Shown here: positions 38,486 through 48,902 of the stretch, piece after piece | Position numbering within the stretch: position 1 is the stretch's first letter | Layout: every line of letters begins with the position of its first letter | NCBI RefSeq assembly: GCF_029960665.1 | Contig: NZ_JASBRB010000011.1 | Span: 1-64,000 of the forward strand | Direction: 5' to 3' | Origin: Pseudarthrobacter sp. AL07 | GTDB lineage: Bacteria; Actinomycetota; Actinomycetes; Actinomycetales; Micrococcaceae | Length of the DNA stretch: 64,000 nt | Made by a program: the position numbers and the translations under genes | Notes under the pieces: model-generated | Seen by the model: only the letters and a program-made list of their open reading frames with translations | What the model was told of the DNA's origin: nothing | The model's database searches: none

Positions 38486-38518
38486 TAATTTTGAAACGCA
38501 AATGATCCTTTTTTAATT
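38486..38518 (+). promoter_or_regulatory. Promoter candidates of the pyr operon
   Basis: TAATTT at 38486-38491 could be a -10 box, giving a transcript that contains the whole PyrR loop. TTGAAA (38491-38496) with TTAATT (38513-38518) at a 16-base spacing is an alternative, but its start would fall inside the loop. The first is favoured if PyrR control is real. Confidence 0.3.
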
Positions 38519-38540
38519 CCGTCCCGTGAGGCGGGGAAAG
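38517..38540 (+). promoter_or_regulatory. Probable PyrR-binding loop overlapping the pyrR ribosome binding site
   Basis: GTCCCGTGAGGC (38521-38532) matches the known PyrR-binding consensus GUCCNGNGAGGC, including the CNGNGA hexaloop (CCGUGA) closed by upper-stem CC/GG-type pairs, and is followed by GGGGAAAGG as in Bacillus loops. TTC (38517-38519) can pair with GAA (38536-38538) as a lower stem. The ribosome binding site AAAGGGGAG (38537-38545) begins inside it, so PyrR bound with UMP could block translation, as described in mycobacteria. Confidence 0.6.
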
Positions 38541-38553
38541 GGGAGACGAGAGT

Positions 38554-39141
38554 TTGACTTCTGTCACAAACGCACCGGTTCCAGCCAGGGTTGTCCTCAA
38601 CCAGGCGGACATTGACCGTGCACTCACTCGAATCGCCCATGAGATCCTTGAGGCTAACAAAGGGTCCAAGGACCTGGTCCTGCTGGGCATCCCGCGCCGT
38701 GGTTACCCGCTGGCCGTCCGCCTCGCACACAAGATTGCCGCCGCCGATCCCACCGTGGACGCCACCGCCATTGTCGGGCAGCTGGACGTCACCATGTTCC
38801 GCGATGACCTTTCCCACCAGCCCACCAGACCGCCGTACCCCACACAGCTCCCGCGCACGGGAATCGATAACAAGGTTGTGGTGCTCATCGATGATGTCCT
38901 GTATTCCGGCCGCACCATCCGTGCCGCCCTTGACGCCATCATCGACCTCGGCCGTCCGCGGATCGTCCGGCTCGCTGTGCTGATCGACCGCGGCCACCGT
39001 GAGCTGCCCATCAGGGCCGACCACGTGGGAAAAAACCTGCCTACCTCGTCCGCCGAGAAGGTCCGGGTCCGCCTTGAGGAAACCGACACTGCCGCCGACG
39101 GTTCCGTAGTCAACGAAGTAGTTATCGAGGGCGGCGCGTGA
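38554..39141 (+). CDS. pyrR: PyrR, pyr operon regulator / uracil phosphoribosyltransferase
   Basis: A 195-residue type I phosphoribosyltransferase fold. [20 protein letters not shown] is the PRPP-binding motif, [14 protein letters not shown] and the [11 protein letters not shown] block are PyrR-specific. PyrR binds pyr mRNA when UMP/UTP is high and represses the operon; it also has uracil phosphoribosyltransferase activity. The start is a TTG with AAAGGGGAG 8 bases upstream, directly beside a probable PyrR loop, suggesting autoregulated translation. The stop overlaps pyrB by 4 bases. Confidence 0.95.
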   Translation: MTSVTNAPVPARVVLNQADIDRALTRIAHEILEANKGSKDLVLLGIPRRGYPLAVRLAHKIAAADPTVDATAIVGQLDVTMFRDDLSHQPTRPPYPTQLPRTGIDNKVVVLIDDVLYSGRTIRAALDAIIDLGRPRIVRLAVLIDRGHRELPIRADHVGKNLPTSSAEKVRVRLEETDTAADGSVVNEVVIEGGA

Positions 39142-40181
39142 AACACCTCCTCTCCACTGAAGACCTCAGCGTGGCCAACGCCATCCGCATCCTCGACACT
39201 GCAGAAGAAATGGCTGCCGTCGGGGACCGCGAAGTCAAGAAGCTCCCGGCCCTGCGCGGCCGCACCGTGGTGAACCTCTTCTTCGAAGACTCAACGCGCA
39301 CGCGGATCTCCTTCGAAGCGGCCGCCAAGAGGCTGTCCGCCGACGTCATCAACTTCGCCGCGAAAGGCTCCTCCGTCTCCAAGGGCGAGTCCCTCAAGGA
39401 CACAGCCCAGACGCTGGCAGCCATGGGCGCGGACGCCGTCGTGATCCGGCACTGGGCCTCGGGCGCGCCGCACCGGCTCGCCGCGACCGACTGGATCGAC
39501 GCCGCCGTCATCAATGCCGGCGACGGCACCCACGAACACCCCACGCAGGCACTCCTGGACGCCTTCACCATGCGCCGGCACTGGTCAAAACTGGCGGGCT
39601 CCTCGTCCATCGGGGCAGACCTCAAAGGCATGCGGGTAGCCATCGCCGGGGATGTCCTGCACTCCCGCGTGGCCCGCTCCAACGTTTGGCTGCTGCGCAC
39701 CCTCGGAGCCGACGTCACCCTCGTGGCACCACCCACCCTGCTGCCCATCGGCGTCGAACACTGGCCGTGCAAGGTCAGCTACAACATGGACGACACCCTG
39801 GCGCAGGGTGTGGACGCCGTGATGATGCTGCGCGTGCAGGGCGAGCGGATGAACGCCTCGTTCTTCCCCTCCACCCGCGAATACTCGCGCCGCTGGGGCT
39901 TTGATGACAACCGGCTCCGGGCCCTGGACAGCCTGGGACTGAAGGACACCATCATCATGCATCCCGGACCCATGAACCGTGGCCTGGAGATCTCTTCCGC
40001 CGCCGCTGACTCGCCCCGTTCCACCGTCCTTGCACAGGTACGCAACGGCGTCTCGGTCCGGATGGCCACCCTCTATCTGCTGCTCTCCGGGGATACCCGC
40101 GAACCAGCCGTCACAGCTGGCGCAGCCCACATTAATGCAGCGCGTTCCAACGCCGCCCATTCCACCAAGGAGAGCAACTGA
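39138..40181 (+). CDS. pyrB: Aspartate carbamoyltransferase catalytic subunit
   Basis: A 347-residue enzyme joining carbamoyl phosphate and aspartate. [13 protein letters not shown] binds carbamoyl phosphate; [12 protein letters not shown] is the 80s loop; [14 protein letters not shown] and MHPGPMNRG complete the active site. There is no pyrI regulatory subunit nearby, consistent with pyrR control. The C-terminal 25 residues are an Ala/His/Ser-rich tail. GTG start overlapping the pyrR stop (GTGA); its stop overlaps pyrC by 1 base. Confidence 0.96.
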   Translation: MKHLLSTEDLSVANAIRILDTAEEMAAVGDREVKKLPALRGRTVVNLFFEDSTRTRISFEAAAKRLSADVINFAAKGSSVSKGESLKDTAQTLAAMGADAVVIRHWASGAPHRLAATDWIDAAVINAGDGTHEHPTQALLDAFTMRRHWSKLAGSSSIGADLKGMRVAIAGDVLHSRVARSNVWLLRTLGADVTLVAPPTLLPIGVEHWPCKVSYNMDDTLAQGVDAVMMLRVQGERMNASFFPSTREYSRRWGFDDNRLRALDSLGLKDTIIMHPGPMNRGLEISSAAADSPRSTVLAQVRNGVSVRMATLYLLLSGDTREPAVTAGAAHINAARSNAAHSTKESN

Positions 40182-41533
40182 TGGCAGAGAACAACGGAAC
40201 CTACCTGATCCGCGGTGCATCGATCCTGGGCGCCGGGGCCGAGGACCTGCTCATCAGTGACGGCGTCATCGCCGCACGGGGAGCAGCCGCTGCCACCCAC
40301 AAGGACGCGGACGGTGCCACCGTCATCGAAGCCGCCGGCCTGGTGGCACTGCCCGGCATGGTGGACGTGCACACACACCTGCGCGAACCCGGCCGCGAAG
40401 ATGCCGAAACCGTAGAGACCGGCACCCGCGCCGCCGCCCTGGGCGGCTTCACGGCGGTCCATGCCATGGCCAACAGCAATCCGGTGGCGGATACCGCCGG
40501 TGTGGTGGAACAGGTCCACAGCCTGGGCCGCGCGGCCGGCTGGGTGGACGTCCGTCCCGTCGGCGCCGTGACCGTCGGCCTGGCCGGCGAGCAGCTAGCC
40601 GAACTCGGCGCCATGGCAGATTCCCGCGCCCAGGTCCGCATGTTCTCCGACGACGGCATCTGCGTCCACGATCCCGTGCTGATGCGCCGCGCCCTGGAGT
40701 ACGTCAAAGCGTTCGACGGCGTGGTGGCCCAGCACGCGCAGGAACCCCGCCTTACCGCCGGAGCCCAGATGAATGAGGGCGCCGTCTCCGCCGTCCTGGG
40801 ACTCACCGGCTGGCCGGCGGTGGCCGAGGAGAGCATCATCGCCCGTGACGTCCTGCTGGCGCAGCACGTGGATTCCCGTCTTCACGTCTGCCACGTCTCC
40901 ACCGCCGGCTCCGTGGAGATCATCCGCTGGGCCAAGGAACGCGGAATCAACGTCACCGCCGAAGTCACCCCGCACCACCTCCTGCTCACCGACGACCTGG
41001 TCCGCAGCTACAACCCTGTGTACAAGGTCAACCCGCCGCTGCGGACCGACGCCGATGTGCAGGCACTGCGCGCCGGCCTGGCCGACGGCACCATTGACGT
41101 GGTGGGCACCGACCACGCCCCGCACCCGAGCGAGCACAAGGAATGCGAGTGGGCGCAGGCCGCGATGGGCATGACCGGGCTGGAAACAGCCTTGTCCGTG
41201 GTCCAGCACACCATGATCGAAACCGGCCTCATGACCTGGGCCGATTTCGCCCGCGTAACCTCCACCGCAGCGGCGCAGATCGGCCGGATGACTGACCAGG
41301 GCCGTCCATTGGACGCCGGCGAACCCGCCAACATCATCCTGGTGGACCCGGCGGCACGCTGGACCGTTGACCCTGCCAAGATGGCAACCATGGGCCGCAA
41401 CTCCCCGTTCGCCGGCCTGGAGCTGCCGGGCAAGGTAGTGGCCACCTTCTACAAGGGCCACCCCACCGTCCTGGACGGCAAGCTCAACACGCCGTACCGC
41501 GAATCGGCGGCGTCCGCGGCAGGCGCCTCCTGA
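40181..41533 (+). CDS. pyrC: Dihydroorotase
   Basis: A 450-residue class I dihydroorotase, a zinc TIM-barrel amidohydrolase closing carbamoyl aspartate to dihydroorotate. VDVHTHLREPGREDAET holds the first metal histidines, TPHHLLLTDD another, and VGTDHAPHPSEHKECEWAQA the catalytic Asp. ATG overlaps the pyrB stop (TGATG). The last base of the stop is the first base of the next gene. Confidence 0.96.
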   Translation: MAENNGTYLIRGASILGAGAEDLLISDGVIAARGAAAATHKDADGATVIEAAGLVALPGMVDVHTHLREPGREDAETVETGTRAAALGGFTAVHAMANSNPVADTAGVVEQVHSLGRAAGWVDVRPVGAVTVGLAGEQLAELGAMADSRAQVRMFSDDGICVHDPVLMRRALEYVKAFDGVVAQHAQEPRLTAGAQMNEGAVSAVLGLTGWPAVAEESIIARDVLLAQHVDSRLHVCHVSTAGSVEIIRWAKERGINVTAEVTPHHLLLTDDLVRSYNPVYKVNPPLRTDADVQALRAGLADGTIDVVGTDHAPHPSEHKECEWAQAAMGMTGLETALSVVQHTMIETGLMTWADFARVTSTAAAQIGRMTDQGRPLDAGEPANIILVDPAARWTVDPAKMATMGRNSPFAGLELPGKVVATFYKGHPTVLDGKLNTPYRESAASAAGAS

Positions 41534-42063
41534 TGGACACCAAACTACTTACCGGCATCATCACAACGGTGCTTATCGCCGTCGTCCTGCTGATGATCTG
41601 GGTAGGCTGGCGTAACCGACTCAGGCGGCAGGCCGACGTCGGCCGGTTGCCCGACGTGCCAGAGGCGCCCGGCGTGCCGCTCGCCGGGGCCGACGGCCAG
41701 TACGTTGCGTCCACCACCGCGGGAGACTGGCTGGACCGGATCACGGTGCACAGGCTTGGCATCCGGACCAATGCCGTGCTCAGCGTGTACCCGCACGGCG
41801 TCCTCTTCGACAGAACCGGTGCCCCGGCGCTCTACATCCCGGCAGGAAGCCTCACCGCCATCCGGCAGGAAAGCGGTATGGCCGGCAAGTTCGTGGAAAA
41901 GGACGGCCTCCTGGTCCTCACCTGGGACCTCGGAACGCACGAACTCGACACCGGCTTCCGTACCCGCCGGGCCGCCGACAAAGACGCCCTCTATGACTCC
42001 CTTCAGCAATTGATCGCCGCAGCCCCCCAGGAACATTCCCAGGATCCCCAGAGTGGAAAGTAA
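41533..42063 (+). CDS. Membrane-anchored PH-like protein of unknown function in the pyr operon
   Basis: A 176-residue protein with one N-terminal membrane helix (residues 6-26, [20 protein letters not shown]) and a cytoplasmic beta-rich domain (about residues 60-165) that resembles bacterial PH-like folds: [40 protein letters not shown], then [19 protein letters not shown] and a closing helix [13 protein letters not shown]. No catalytic motif. Its ATG overlaps pyrC by 1 base and carA starts 4 bases after it, so it is made together with the pyrimidine enzymes. Actinobacterial relatives sit in the same place as far as I recall. Confidence 0.85.
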   Translation: MDTKLLTGIITTVLIAVVLLMIWVGWRNRLRRQADVGRLPDVPEAPGVPLAGADGQYVASTTAGDWLDRITVHRLGIRTNAVLSVYPHGVLFDRTGAPALYIPAGSLTAIRQESGMAGKFVEKDGLLVLTWDLGTHELDTGFRTRRAADKDALYDSLQQLIAAAPQEHSQDPQSGK

Positions 42064-42067
42064 GACA

Positions 42068-43318
42068 GTGACAGAAACAGCTACAGCACAAGCAAAGACT
42101 GCGGCACCAGCAGCCCTTTCCACCGCAGTTCCCACCCCGGCGGTATTCGTCCTGGAGGACGGCCGCATGTTCCGCGGCACCAGCTACGGCGCGCAGGGCA
42201 CTGCCCTGGGCGAGGCTGTGTTTGCCACCGGCATGACCGGCTATCAGGAAACCATCACCGACCCCTCCTACGCCCGCCAGCTGGTGGTGCAGACCGCGCC
42301 GCACATCGGCAACACCGGTGTGAACAACGAGGACGCAGAATCCCGGCGCATCTGGGTGGCCGGCTACATCGTCCGCGACGCGGCCCGCCGCCCCTCCAAC
42401 TGGCGCTCCGAACGCTCCCTGGACGAGGAACTCATCGAGCAGGGGATCGTGGGCATCCAGGGCGTCGACACCCGCGCCATCACCCGCCACCTGCGCGAGC
42501 ACAAGACCATGCGCGCCGGCATCTTCTCGGGTGCAGCCGCGAAGGCCGCGGACAAGGAACTCGTTGACGCGGTCCTGGCCAGCGCCCCGATGGAAGGCGC
42601 CCGCCTGGCCGAGGAAGTAAGCGTCAGCGAAGCCTACGTAGTGGACCCCAAGGACCATGGCTGGGACGGCGAGCCGCGCTTCAGCATTGCCGCGATCGAC
42701 CTCGGTATCAAGGCCATGACCCCCATCCGCTTCGCCGAGCGCGGCGTCCGGGTGCATGTCCTGCCGGCAACCTCCACCCTCGAGGACGTCAAGGCCGTCA
42801 ACCCTGACGGCTTCTTTATGTCCAACGGCCCGGGCGATCCCGCCACGGCAGACGCCCAGGTCAAGCTGCTGCGCTCCGTCCTGGACGAGAAGCTGCCGTA
42901 CTTCGGCATCTGCTTCGGCAACCAGATCCTGGGACGTGCCCTGGGTTTCGGCACCTACAAGCTCCGCTACGGCCACCGCGGCATTAACCAGCCCGTCCTG
43001 GACCGCCGCACCGGCAAGGTGGAGATCACCTCGCAGAACCACGGCTTCGCCGTGGACGCACCGCTCGACGGCGCCACCCAGGCTCCCGAGGAGCGCTACG
43101 GTCGGGTCGAGGTCAGCCACATCAGCCTCAATGACGACGTCGTCGAAGGCCTTGCGTGCCTGGACATCCCCGCCTTCTCAGTGCAGTACCACCCGGAAGC
43201 CGCAGCCGGCCCGCACGACGCCGCCTACCTGTTTGACCGTTTCATCGATCTGATGGCCGTCACCAAAGCAGCCGGCACCAAGAACACCACCGATTCCAAG
43301 ACTGAGGACAAGAAGTAA
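42068..43318 (+). CDS. carA: Carbamoyl-phosphate synthase small subunit
   Basis: A 416-residue glutaminase subunit feeding ammonia to CarB. The N-terminal domain starts [15 protein letters not shown]; the class I amidotransferase domain has [10 protein letters not shown], the nucleophile Cys in [16 protein letters not shown], and the His-Glu pair in [13 protein letters not shown]. The GTG at 42068 is favoured by GGAAAG about 8 bases upstream; a GTG at 42053 would add five residues. The stop overlaps carB (TAATG). Confidence 0.96.
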   Translation: MTETATAQAKTAAPAALSTAVPTPAVFVLEDGRMFRGTSYGAQGTALGEAVFATGMTGYQETITDPSYARQLVVQTAPHIGNTGVNNEDAESRRIWVAGYIVRDAARRPSNWRSERSLDEELIEQGIVGIQGVDTRAITRHLREHKTMRAGIFSGAAAKAADKELVDAVLASAPMEGARLAEEVSVSEAYVVDPKDHGWDGEPRFSIAAIDLGIKAMTPIRFAERGVRVHVLPATSTLEDVKAVNPDGFFMSNGPGDPATADAQVKLLRSVLDEKLPYFGICFGNQILGRALGFGTYKLRYGHRGINQPVLDRRTGKVEITSQNHGFAVDAPLDGATQAPEERYGRVEVSHISLNDDVVEGLACLDIPAFSVQYHPEAAAGPHDAAYLFDRFIDLMAVTKAAGTKNTTDSKTEDKK

Positions 43319-46300
43319 TGCCCAAGAGAACTGACCTTAAGAGCGTCCTGGTCATCGGTTCCGGCCCGATCGTCATCGGCCAGGCCGCGGAGTTCGATTA
43401 CTCCGGCACCCAGGCACTGCGTGTCCTCAAGGAGGAGGGCCTGCGGGTCATCCTGGTGAACTCGAACCCGGCCACCATCATGACGGACCCCGAGTTCGCA
43501 GATGCCACCTACATCGAGCCCATCACCCCTGAGGTGGTGGAGAAGATCATCGCCAAGGAACGCCCGGACGCCATCCTGCCCACCCTCGGCGGGCAGACTG
43601 CGCTGAACACGGCCATCGCGCTGGACAAGAACGGCGTGCTGGCAAAGTACAACGTGGAGCTCATCGGCGCGAACATCGCCGCCATCGAGCTCGGCGAGGA
43701 CCGCGAAAAGTTCAAGGGCGTCGTGGAACGCTGCGGCGCCGAATCGGCCCGCAGCCACATCATCCACTCCTTGGACGAGGCGTTCACAGCCGCCGAGGAC
43801 CTTGGCTACCCGATGGTGGTCAGGCCCTCTTTCACCATGGGCGGCCTGGGCTCCGGCCTCGCGTACAACGAAAATGACCTGCGTCGCATCGTCGGCCAGG
43901 GCCTGCAGTACAGCCCCACCACCGAAGTGCTGCTCGAAGAAAGCATCCTCGGCTGGAAGGAATACGAGCTTGAGATGATGCGCGACAAAAACGACAACGT
44001 CGTGGTGGTCTGCTCCATCGAGAACTTCGACCCCGTGGGCGTGCACACCGGCGACTCCATCACCGTGGCACCGGCACTGACCCTGACGGACCGCGAATAC
44101 CAGCGGCTGCGCGATATCTCGATCGCCGTCATCCGTGAGGTGGGCGTGGACACCGGCGGCTGCAACATCCAGTTCGCCATCGAGCCGGACACCGGCCGGG
44201 TAGTGGTCATCGAGATGAACCCGCGCGTGTCCCGGTCCTCCGCCCTGGCGTCCAAGGCCACGGGCTTCGCCATCGCCAAGATCGCCACCAAGCTCTCCCT
44301 CGGCTACACGCTGGACGAGATCCCGAACGACATCACGCAGAAAACCCCGGCGTCGTTCGAACCCACCCTGGACTACGTGGTGGTCAAGGTTCCGCGCTTC
44401 GCCTTCGAGAAGTTCCCGGCCGCCGACGACACCCTCACCACCACCATGAAGTCCGTGGGCGAAGCCATGGCCATGGGCCGCAACTTCACCGAGGCACTGC
44501 AGAAGGCCCTCCGCTCCCTGGAGCAGAAGGGCTCGCAGCTGGACTTCAGCTCCGTTCCGGAATGGGAAGTCCCGGAGCTGATCGAGAAGGCCAAACGGCC
44601 CACCACGGAACGCCTGCACCAGGTCCAGCGTGCCCTGCTCGGCGGCGCCACCGTGGAACAGCTGTTCGAAGCCACCAAGATCGACCCATGGTACCTGGAC
44701 CAGCTCCAGTTGCTTAACGAGATATCGCACGAGATCCGCAAAGCCGGGTCCCTGACCGTGGAGATGCTCAAGCGCGCCAAGCGCCACGGCTTCTCGGACG
44801 AGCAGATCGGTTCCCTCACGCACAACTCCGAAGCCGTGGTCCGCGGTGTCCGGCAGGCCCTCGGGATCCGTCCGGTCTACAAGACCGTGGATACCTGCGC
44901 CGCCGAGTTCGCCGCCTACACTCCGTACCACTACTCGTCATACGACGAGGAGGACGAGATTGCGCTGCACTCCAAACCGTCCATCCTGATCCTCGGCTCC
45001 GGCCCCAACCGCATCGGGCAGGGCATCGAATTCGATTACTCGTGCGTCCATGCCTCCATGGCGCTGCGCAAGGCCGGTTACGAGACCGTGATGGTTAACT
45101 GCAACCCGGAGACGGTCTCCACCGACTACGACGTCTCCACCCGCCTGTACTTCGAGCCGCTGACGCTGGAGGACGTCCTCGAGGTCATCGCTGCCGAGGA
45201 ACGCACCGGCGGCGTAATGGGCGTCTTTGTGCAGCTCGGCGGCCAGACCCCTCTGAAGCTGGCACAGCAGCTGGCCGACGCCGGCGTCCCCATCCTGGGC
45301 ACGTCCCCGGAAGCGATCGACCTTGCCGAGCACCGCGGCGAGTTCTCCCGCGTGCTCGACAACGCCGGGCTGATCGCCCCGAAGAACGGCACCGCGGTGT
45401 CCTTCGACGACGCCAAGAAGATCGCCGACGAGATCGGCTACCCCGTCCTGGTCCGCCCTTCCTACGTGCTCGGCGGCCGTGGCATGGAAATCGTCTACGA
45501 CGAGCCGAACCTTTCCCGGTACATCGCCAACGCCACGGAAATCACCCCGGACCACCCGGTGCTGATCGACCGGTTCCTGGAGGACGCCGTCGAAATCGAC
45601 GTTGACGCGCTCTTCGACGGTACCGACATGTACCTGGGCGGCATCATGGAACACATCGAGGAGGCCGGAATCCACTCCGGCGACTCCGCGTGTGTCCTGC
45701 CTCCCATCACCCTGGGCAACAACGTGATTGAACGTGTCCGCACAGCAACCCGCGCCATCGCCGAGGGTGTGGGCGTCCGCGGCTTGATCAACATCCAGTT
45801 CGCGCTGGCCTCAGATGTTCTCTACGTGCTCGAAGCGAACCCGCGTGCTTCGCGCACCGTGCCGTTCGTCTCCAAGGCAACGGGAGTCCAGATGGCCAAG
45901 GCCGCGGCGCTGATCGGCACCGGCGTGACCATCCACCAGCTCCGGACCGCCTACAAGATGCTGCCGGAAACCGGCGACGGCTCCACGCTGCCGCTCGACG
46001 CTCCGGTCTCGGTCAAGGAAGCCGTGCTTCCGTTCAGCCGCTTCCGTACCCCGGAAGGCAAGGTTGTGGACTCGCTGCTCGGCCCGGAGATGCGGTCCAC
46101 CGGCGAAGTCATGGGGATCGACAAGCACTTTGACACCGCCTTCGCCAAGAGCCAGGCAGCCGCCAACAACGCCCTGCCCACTGAAGGCAAGATCTTCGTC
46201 TCCGTGGCCAACCGGGACAAGCGTGCGGTCATCATGGCCGTCAAGCGCCTTTCGGACCTCGGCTTTGAGATCGTCTCCACCGGTGGCACCGCCGACGTCC

Positions 46301-46662
46301 TGCGCCGCAACGGCATCCAGGCCAGCACCGTCCGCAAGGTCGCCGAGGGCAGCAGCGCCGAAGGTGAGGGCACCATCGCAGACCTCGTCATCGCCGGCGA
46401 GATCGACATGGTCTTCAACACGCCCTCCGGCGGCGAAGCCCGCAGCGACGGCTACGCCCTGCGCGCCGCCGCGACCTCCATCGGCATCCCCTGCATCACC
46501 ACGGTGGCCGAGTTCAACGCGGCCGTGCAGGCCATCGAGGCCATGCGCACCTACGAGTGGTCAGTGACCAGCCTGCAGGAGCACGCCGCTGCCCTGGTGG
46601 CGTCCCAGAAGGCAGCCGCGGAGAACGCGGCAGCCGAGTCCGCGGTATCGCAGCATGCCTGA
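43318..46662 (+). CDS. carB: Carbamoyl-phosphate synthase large subunit
   Basis: A 1114-residue enzyme with two ATP-grasp halves. The first half begins [20 protein letters not shown] and phosphorylates bicarbonate; the second begins [19 protein letters not shown] and phosphorylates carbamate. [12 protein letters not shown] and [14 protein letters not shown] are the ATP-binding loops. The C-terminal MGS-like allosteric domain (about residues 955-1090, with [16 protein letters not shown] and [10 protein letters not shown]) is intact. A 20-residue Ala-rich tail closes the protein. It overlaps pyrF by 8 bases. Confidence 0.97.
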   Translation: MPKRTDLKSVLVIGSGPIVIGQAAEFDYSGTQALRVLKEEGLRVILVNSNPATIMTDPEFADATYIEPITPEVVEKIIAKERPDAILPTLGGQTALNTAIALDKNGVLAKYNVELIGANIAAIELGEDREKFKGVVERCGAESARSHIIHSLDEAFTAAEDLGYPMVVRPSFTMGGLGSGLAYNENDLRRIVGQGLQYSPTTEVLLEESILGWKEYELEMMRDKNDNVVVVCSIENFDPVGVHTGDSITVAPALTLTDREYQRLRDISIAVIREVGVDTGGCNIQFAIEPDTGRVVVIEMNPRVSRSSALASKATGFAIAKIATKLSLGYTLDEIPNDITQKTPASFEPTLDYVVVKVPRFAFEKFPAADDTLTTTMKSVGEAMAMGRNFTEALQKALRSLEQKGSQLDFSSVPEWEVPELIEKAKRPTTERLHQVQRALLGGATVEQLFEATKIDPWYLDQLQLLNEISHEIRKAGSLTVEMLKRAKRHGFSDEQIGSLTHNSEAVVRGVRQALGIRPVYKTVDTCAAEFAAYTPYHYSSYDEEDEIALHSKPSILILGSGPNRIGQGIEFDYSCVHASMALRKAGYETVMVNCNPETVSTDYDVSTRLYFEPLTLEDVLEVIAAEERTGGVMGVFVQLGGQTPLKLAQQLADAGVPILGTSPEAIDLAEHRGEFSRVLDNAGLIAPKNGTAVSFDDAKKIADEIGYPVLVRPSYVLGGRGMEIVYDEPNLSRYIANATEITPDHPVLIDRFLEDAVEIDVDALFDGTDMYLGGIMEHIEEAGIHSGDSACVLPPITLGNNVIERVRTATRAIAEGVGVRGLINIQFALASDVLYVLEANPRASRTVPFVSKATGVQMAKAAALIGTGVTIHQLRTAYKMLPETGDGSTLPLDAPVSVKEAVLPFSRFRTPEGKVVDSLLGPEMRSTGEVMGIDKHFDTAFAKSQAAANNALPTEGKIFVSVANRDKRAVIMAVKRLSDLGFEIVSTGGTADVLRRNGIQASTVRKVAEGSSAEGEGTIADLVIAGEIDMVFNTPSGGEARSDGYALRAAATSIGIPCITTVAEFNAAVQAIEAMRTYEWSVTSLQEHAAALVASQKAAAENAAAESAVSQHA

Positions 46663-47527
46663 GGCCGGTTCCACCTCATCAGGCCCCGCCGGCCGGAAGT
46701 CCTTCGGCTCCCGGCTCGGGGCGGCCATGGCGTCCCGCGGGCCGCTGTGCGTGGGCATTGACCCGCACCCGGCACTCCTGAAGGAGTGGGGACTGGCCGA
46801 CGACGCCGCAGGGCTGAGGCGGTTCTCGATGACTGTCCTGGAGGCCGTCAGTTCCCTCGCTGCCGCGGTGAAGCCGCAGGTGGCGCTTTACGAGCGCCAC
46901 GGCTCGGCCGGGATGGCAGTGCTTGAAGAGGTCCTGGTAGCGGCGGCGCAGGCACAGGTCCTCACCATTGCTGACGCCAAGCGGGGCGATATCGGCTCCA
47001 CGATGGCTGCCTACGCGGACGCCTGGCTGCGGGACGGCTCGTCCCTGGCAGCCGACTCCGTGACCCTCAGCCCCTACCTGGGGTTTGAGTCGCTCCGCCC
47101 GGCGCTTGACCTGGCAGCGGACAACGGCCGCGGTGTATTTGTCCTGGCGCTGACCTCCAATCCGGAAGGGGCATCCGTGCAGCATGTGGGCGGAGCCGAC
47201 TCCGTGGCCCGGCGGATCGTCGAGGCGGCAGCGGCAGAGAACGGCCGTTATGCCGGCAGCCTGGGGTCCGTCGGACTCGTCGTCGGCGCCACCGTGGGGT
47301 CTGCTTTGACTGACCTGCACCTGGACCTGCCGTCGGTCCGCGGACCGATCCTCGCCCCGGGACTGGGCGCGCAGGGGGCCACCCCTGCGGACCTGCGCCG
47401 GACCTTCGGGGCGGCGTACCCGCAGGTCCTGGGGACGTCCAGCCGGGATATCCTGGCTGCCGGTCCAGGGACCCAAGGTCTCCGTAATGCTGCGTTGCGC
47501 ACGCTTGTTGGGCTCATCGGCGAATAG
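46655..47527 (+). CDS. pyrF: Orotidine 5'-phosphate decarboxylase (type 2)
   Basis: A 290-residue enzyme decarboxylating OMP to [19 protein letters not shown] and the catalytic array [20 protein letters not shown] (DAKRGD) identify the longer type 2 form used by actinobacteria; [16 protein letters not shown] is the phosphate-binding end. The ATG lies inside carB. pyrD and pyrE, needed for the full pathway, are not in the window. About 60 bases after the stop a hairpin may separate it from mihF. Confidence 0.95.
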   Translation: MPEAGSTSSGPAGRKSFGSRLGAAMASRGPLCVGIDPHPALLKEWGLADDAAGLRRFSMTVLEAVSSLAAAVKPQVALYERHGSAGMAVLEEVLVAAAQAQVLTIADAKRGDIGSTMAAYADAWLRDGSSLAADSVTLSPYLGFESLRPALDLAADNGRGVFVLALTSNPEGASVQHVGGADSVARRIVEAAAAENGRYAGSLGSVGLVVGATVGSALTDLHLDLPSVRGPILAPGLGAQGATPADLRRTFGAAYPQVLGTSSRDILAAGPGTQGLRNAALRTLVGLIGE

Positions 47528-47584
47528 GCGCCCAAAGGCGGCGTCCATTGATTCACCGCCCGCCAAGGGGTAGGTTTCAGGACA

Positions 47585-47609
47585 AGTCCAATGGCGGTCG
47601 CCTTGGACT
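47585..47609 (+). other. Hairpin between pyrF and mihF
   Basis: AGTCCAA (47585-47591) pairs with TTGGACT (47603-47609); inside, GGCG and CGCC can add pairs with one bulged T. No T-tract follows. It may be a weak terminator, a processing site or a leader element of mihF. Confidence 0.4.
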
Positions 47610-47636
47610 CAGCCGATGAATCCGGGGGTGTCCTCC

Positions 47637-47954
47637 ATGAGCCTGCGACCCTTATCCGCTTCGGAACGCGCGGCCGCCCTGCACAAGGCGGCCGCCGCGC
47701 GGGCCGCCCGGGCGGCCGCGAAAGAGCGCCTCAAGAACGGCAAGACGTCGGCCGCCGCGCTCCTGGACGCCTCCGCAGCGGATGACGCCTTGGCCCGGAT
47801 GCGGGTGGTGGAGCTGCTGGAGGCCCTGCCGGGCATTGGGAAAGTCAGGGCTGCGGCCATTATGGAGCAGCTGGGCATCGCGGCGTCCCGCCGGCTCCGC
47901 GGCCTGGGCATTCACCAGCGCCAGGCGCTGGTAGATTTTATAGACGAGAAATAG
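47637..47954 (+). CDS. mihF: mIHF, actinobacterial integration host factor
   Basis: A 105-residue nucleoid-associated protein unrelated to E. coli IHF, essential in mycobacteria and also known as sIHF in Streptomyces. RPLSASERAAALHKAAAARA is the N-terminal basic helix, ARMRVVELLEALPGIGKVRA and AIMEQLGIAASRRLRGLG form the helix-hairpin-helix DNA-binding part. I chose the ATG at 47637 because GGGGG lies 8 bases upstream and this gives the family's usual length; in-frame starts at 47616 and 47628 are less likely. gmk follows after 47 bases, as in mycobacteria. Confidence 0.93.
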   Translation: MSLRPLSASERAAALHKAAAARAARAAAKERLKNGKTSAAALLDASAADDALARMRVVELLEALPGIGKVRAAAIMEQLGIAASRRLRGLGIHQRQALVDFIDEK

Positions 47955-48001
47955 GGCGTTCCTAGAGGCGCCCGAACCCAAACTCCGCCGCAAAGGAATA
48001 C

Positions 48002-48574
48002 GTGAGCAAGAAACCGGGACTGACAGTCCTCGCCGGTCCGACGGCTGTTGGCAAAGGCACCGTGTCCACCTACATCCGGGATAACTACCCCGAAGTCTGG
48101 CTTTCCGTATCGGCCACCACCCGCGCTCCGCGGCCCGGTGAGCACGATGGCGTCCACTACTTCTTCAAGTCCAGGGAAGAGTTTGAGTCGCTCATTGCGG
48201 CCGGCGAGTTCCTGGAGTGGGCAGTAGTCCACGGCCAAAACACCTACGGCACGCTGCGGAGTTCCGTGGACCATGCCATCGCCGCCGGCCGGTCCGTCCT
48301 CCTGGAGATCGATCTCCAGGGTGCGCGACAGGTCAAAGAGGCCGTTCCGGACGCCCAGTTTGTATTCCTGGCACCGCCCACCTGGGAAGAAATGGTCCGC
48401 CGGCTGGTGGGTCGCGGCACGGAAACAGCGCAGGAACAGCAGCGCCGTCTGGAAACCGCTAAACTGGAACTTGCCGCTGAGCCGGAGTTCGACCACACCG
48501 TCATCAATGATGACGTTCGACGCGCAGCGGACGAGCTTGTTTCACTCATGGGGCTGACCCCGCACCCGCACTAG
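48002..48574 (+). CDS. gmk: Guanylate kinase
   Basis: A 190-residue P-loop kinase converting GMP to [19 protein letters not shown] is the Walker A loop (with Thr-Ala in place of the more common Ser-Gly), [19 protein letters not shown] binds [16 protein letters not shown] is the second signature, and the LID has [16 protein letters not shown] start with AAAGGAA upstream. rpoZ follows after 39 bases. Links to (p)ppGpp: Gmk is a known target of ppGpp in several bacteria. Confidence 0.96.
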   Translation: MSKKPGLTVLAGPTAVGKGTVSTYIRDNYPEVWLSVSATTRAPRPGEHDGVHYFFKSREEFESLIAAGEFLEWAVVHGQNTYGTLRSSVDHAIAAGRSVLLEIDLQGARQVKEAVPDAQFVFLAPPTWEEMVRRLVGRGTETAQEQQRRLETAKLELAAEPEFDHTVINDDVRRAADELVSLMGLTPHPH

Positions 48575-48613
48575 ACGCAGGGTCGGATCGGCCCGTTAGA
48601 ATTTGGAGAATTC

Positions 48614-48874
48614 GTGTCCACGAACCTTGAAGGCATCATCAACCCTCCGATCGACGAGCTGCTGAAGGCAGCTGATTCCAAGTACGGCCTGGTGATCTTC
48701 GGTGCCAAGCGTGCACGTCAGATCAACGCTTACTACGCCCAGCTGCACGAGGGCCTGTTCGAGTACGTCGGCCCCCTGGTCGACACCAAGCTGAACGAGA
48801 AGTCGCTGTCGATCGCCCTGCGCGAAATCAACGAAGGCAAGCTCGTTTCTACGCCGATCGAAGCCGCAGAGTAA
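48614..48874 (+). CDS. rpoZ: RNA polymerase omega subunit
   Basis: An 86-residue subunit that folds around the beta-prime C-terminus and aids RNA polymerase assembly. [20 protein letters not shown] and [15 protein letters not shown] are the conserved omega helices, followed by [18 protein letters not shown] start with GGAG 5 bases upstream. TAGAAT at 48597-48602 resembles a -10 box directly in front, so rpoZ may also have its own promoter with a very short leader. Confidence 0.96.
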   Translation: MSTNLEGIINPPIDELLKAADSKYGLVIFGAKRARQINAYYAQLHEGLFEYVGPLVDTKLNEKSLSIALREINEGKLVSTPIEAAE

Positions 48875-48902
48875 GTTCAGACTGCCTGTTGACGGAGGTC
48901 AC

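Noticed and set aside
43225..44931. 568-codon open frame on the minus strand
   Set aside because: Antisense to carB, rich in Gly, Val, His and Asp as expected from the complement of high-G+C codons; no conserved motif.
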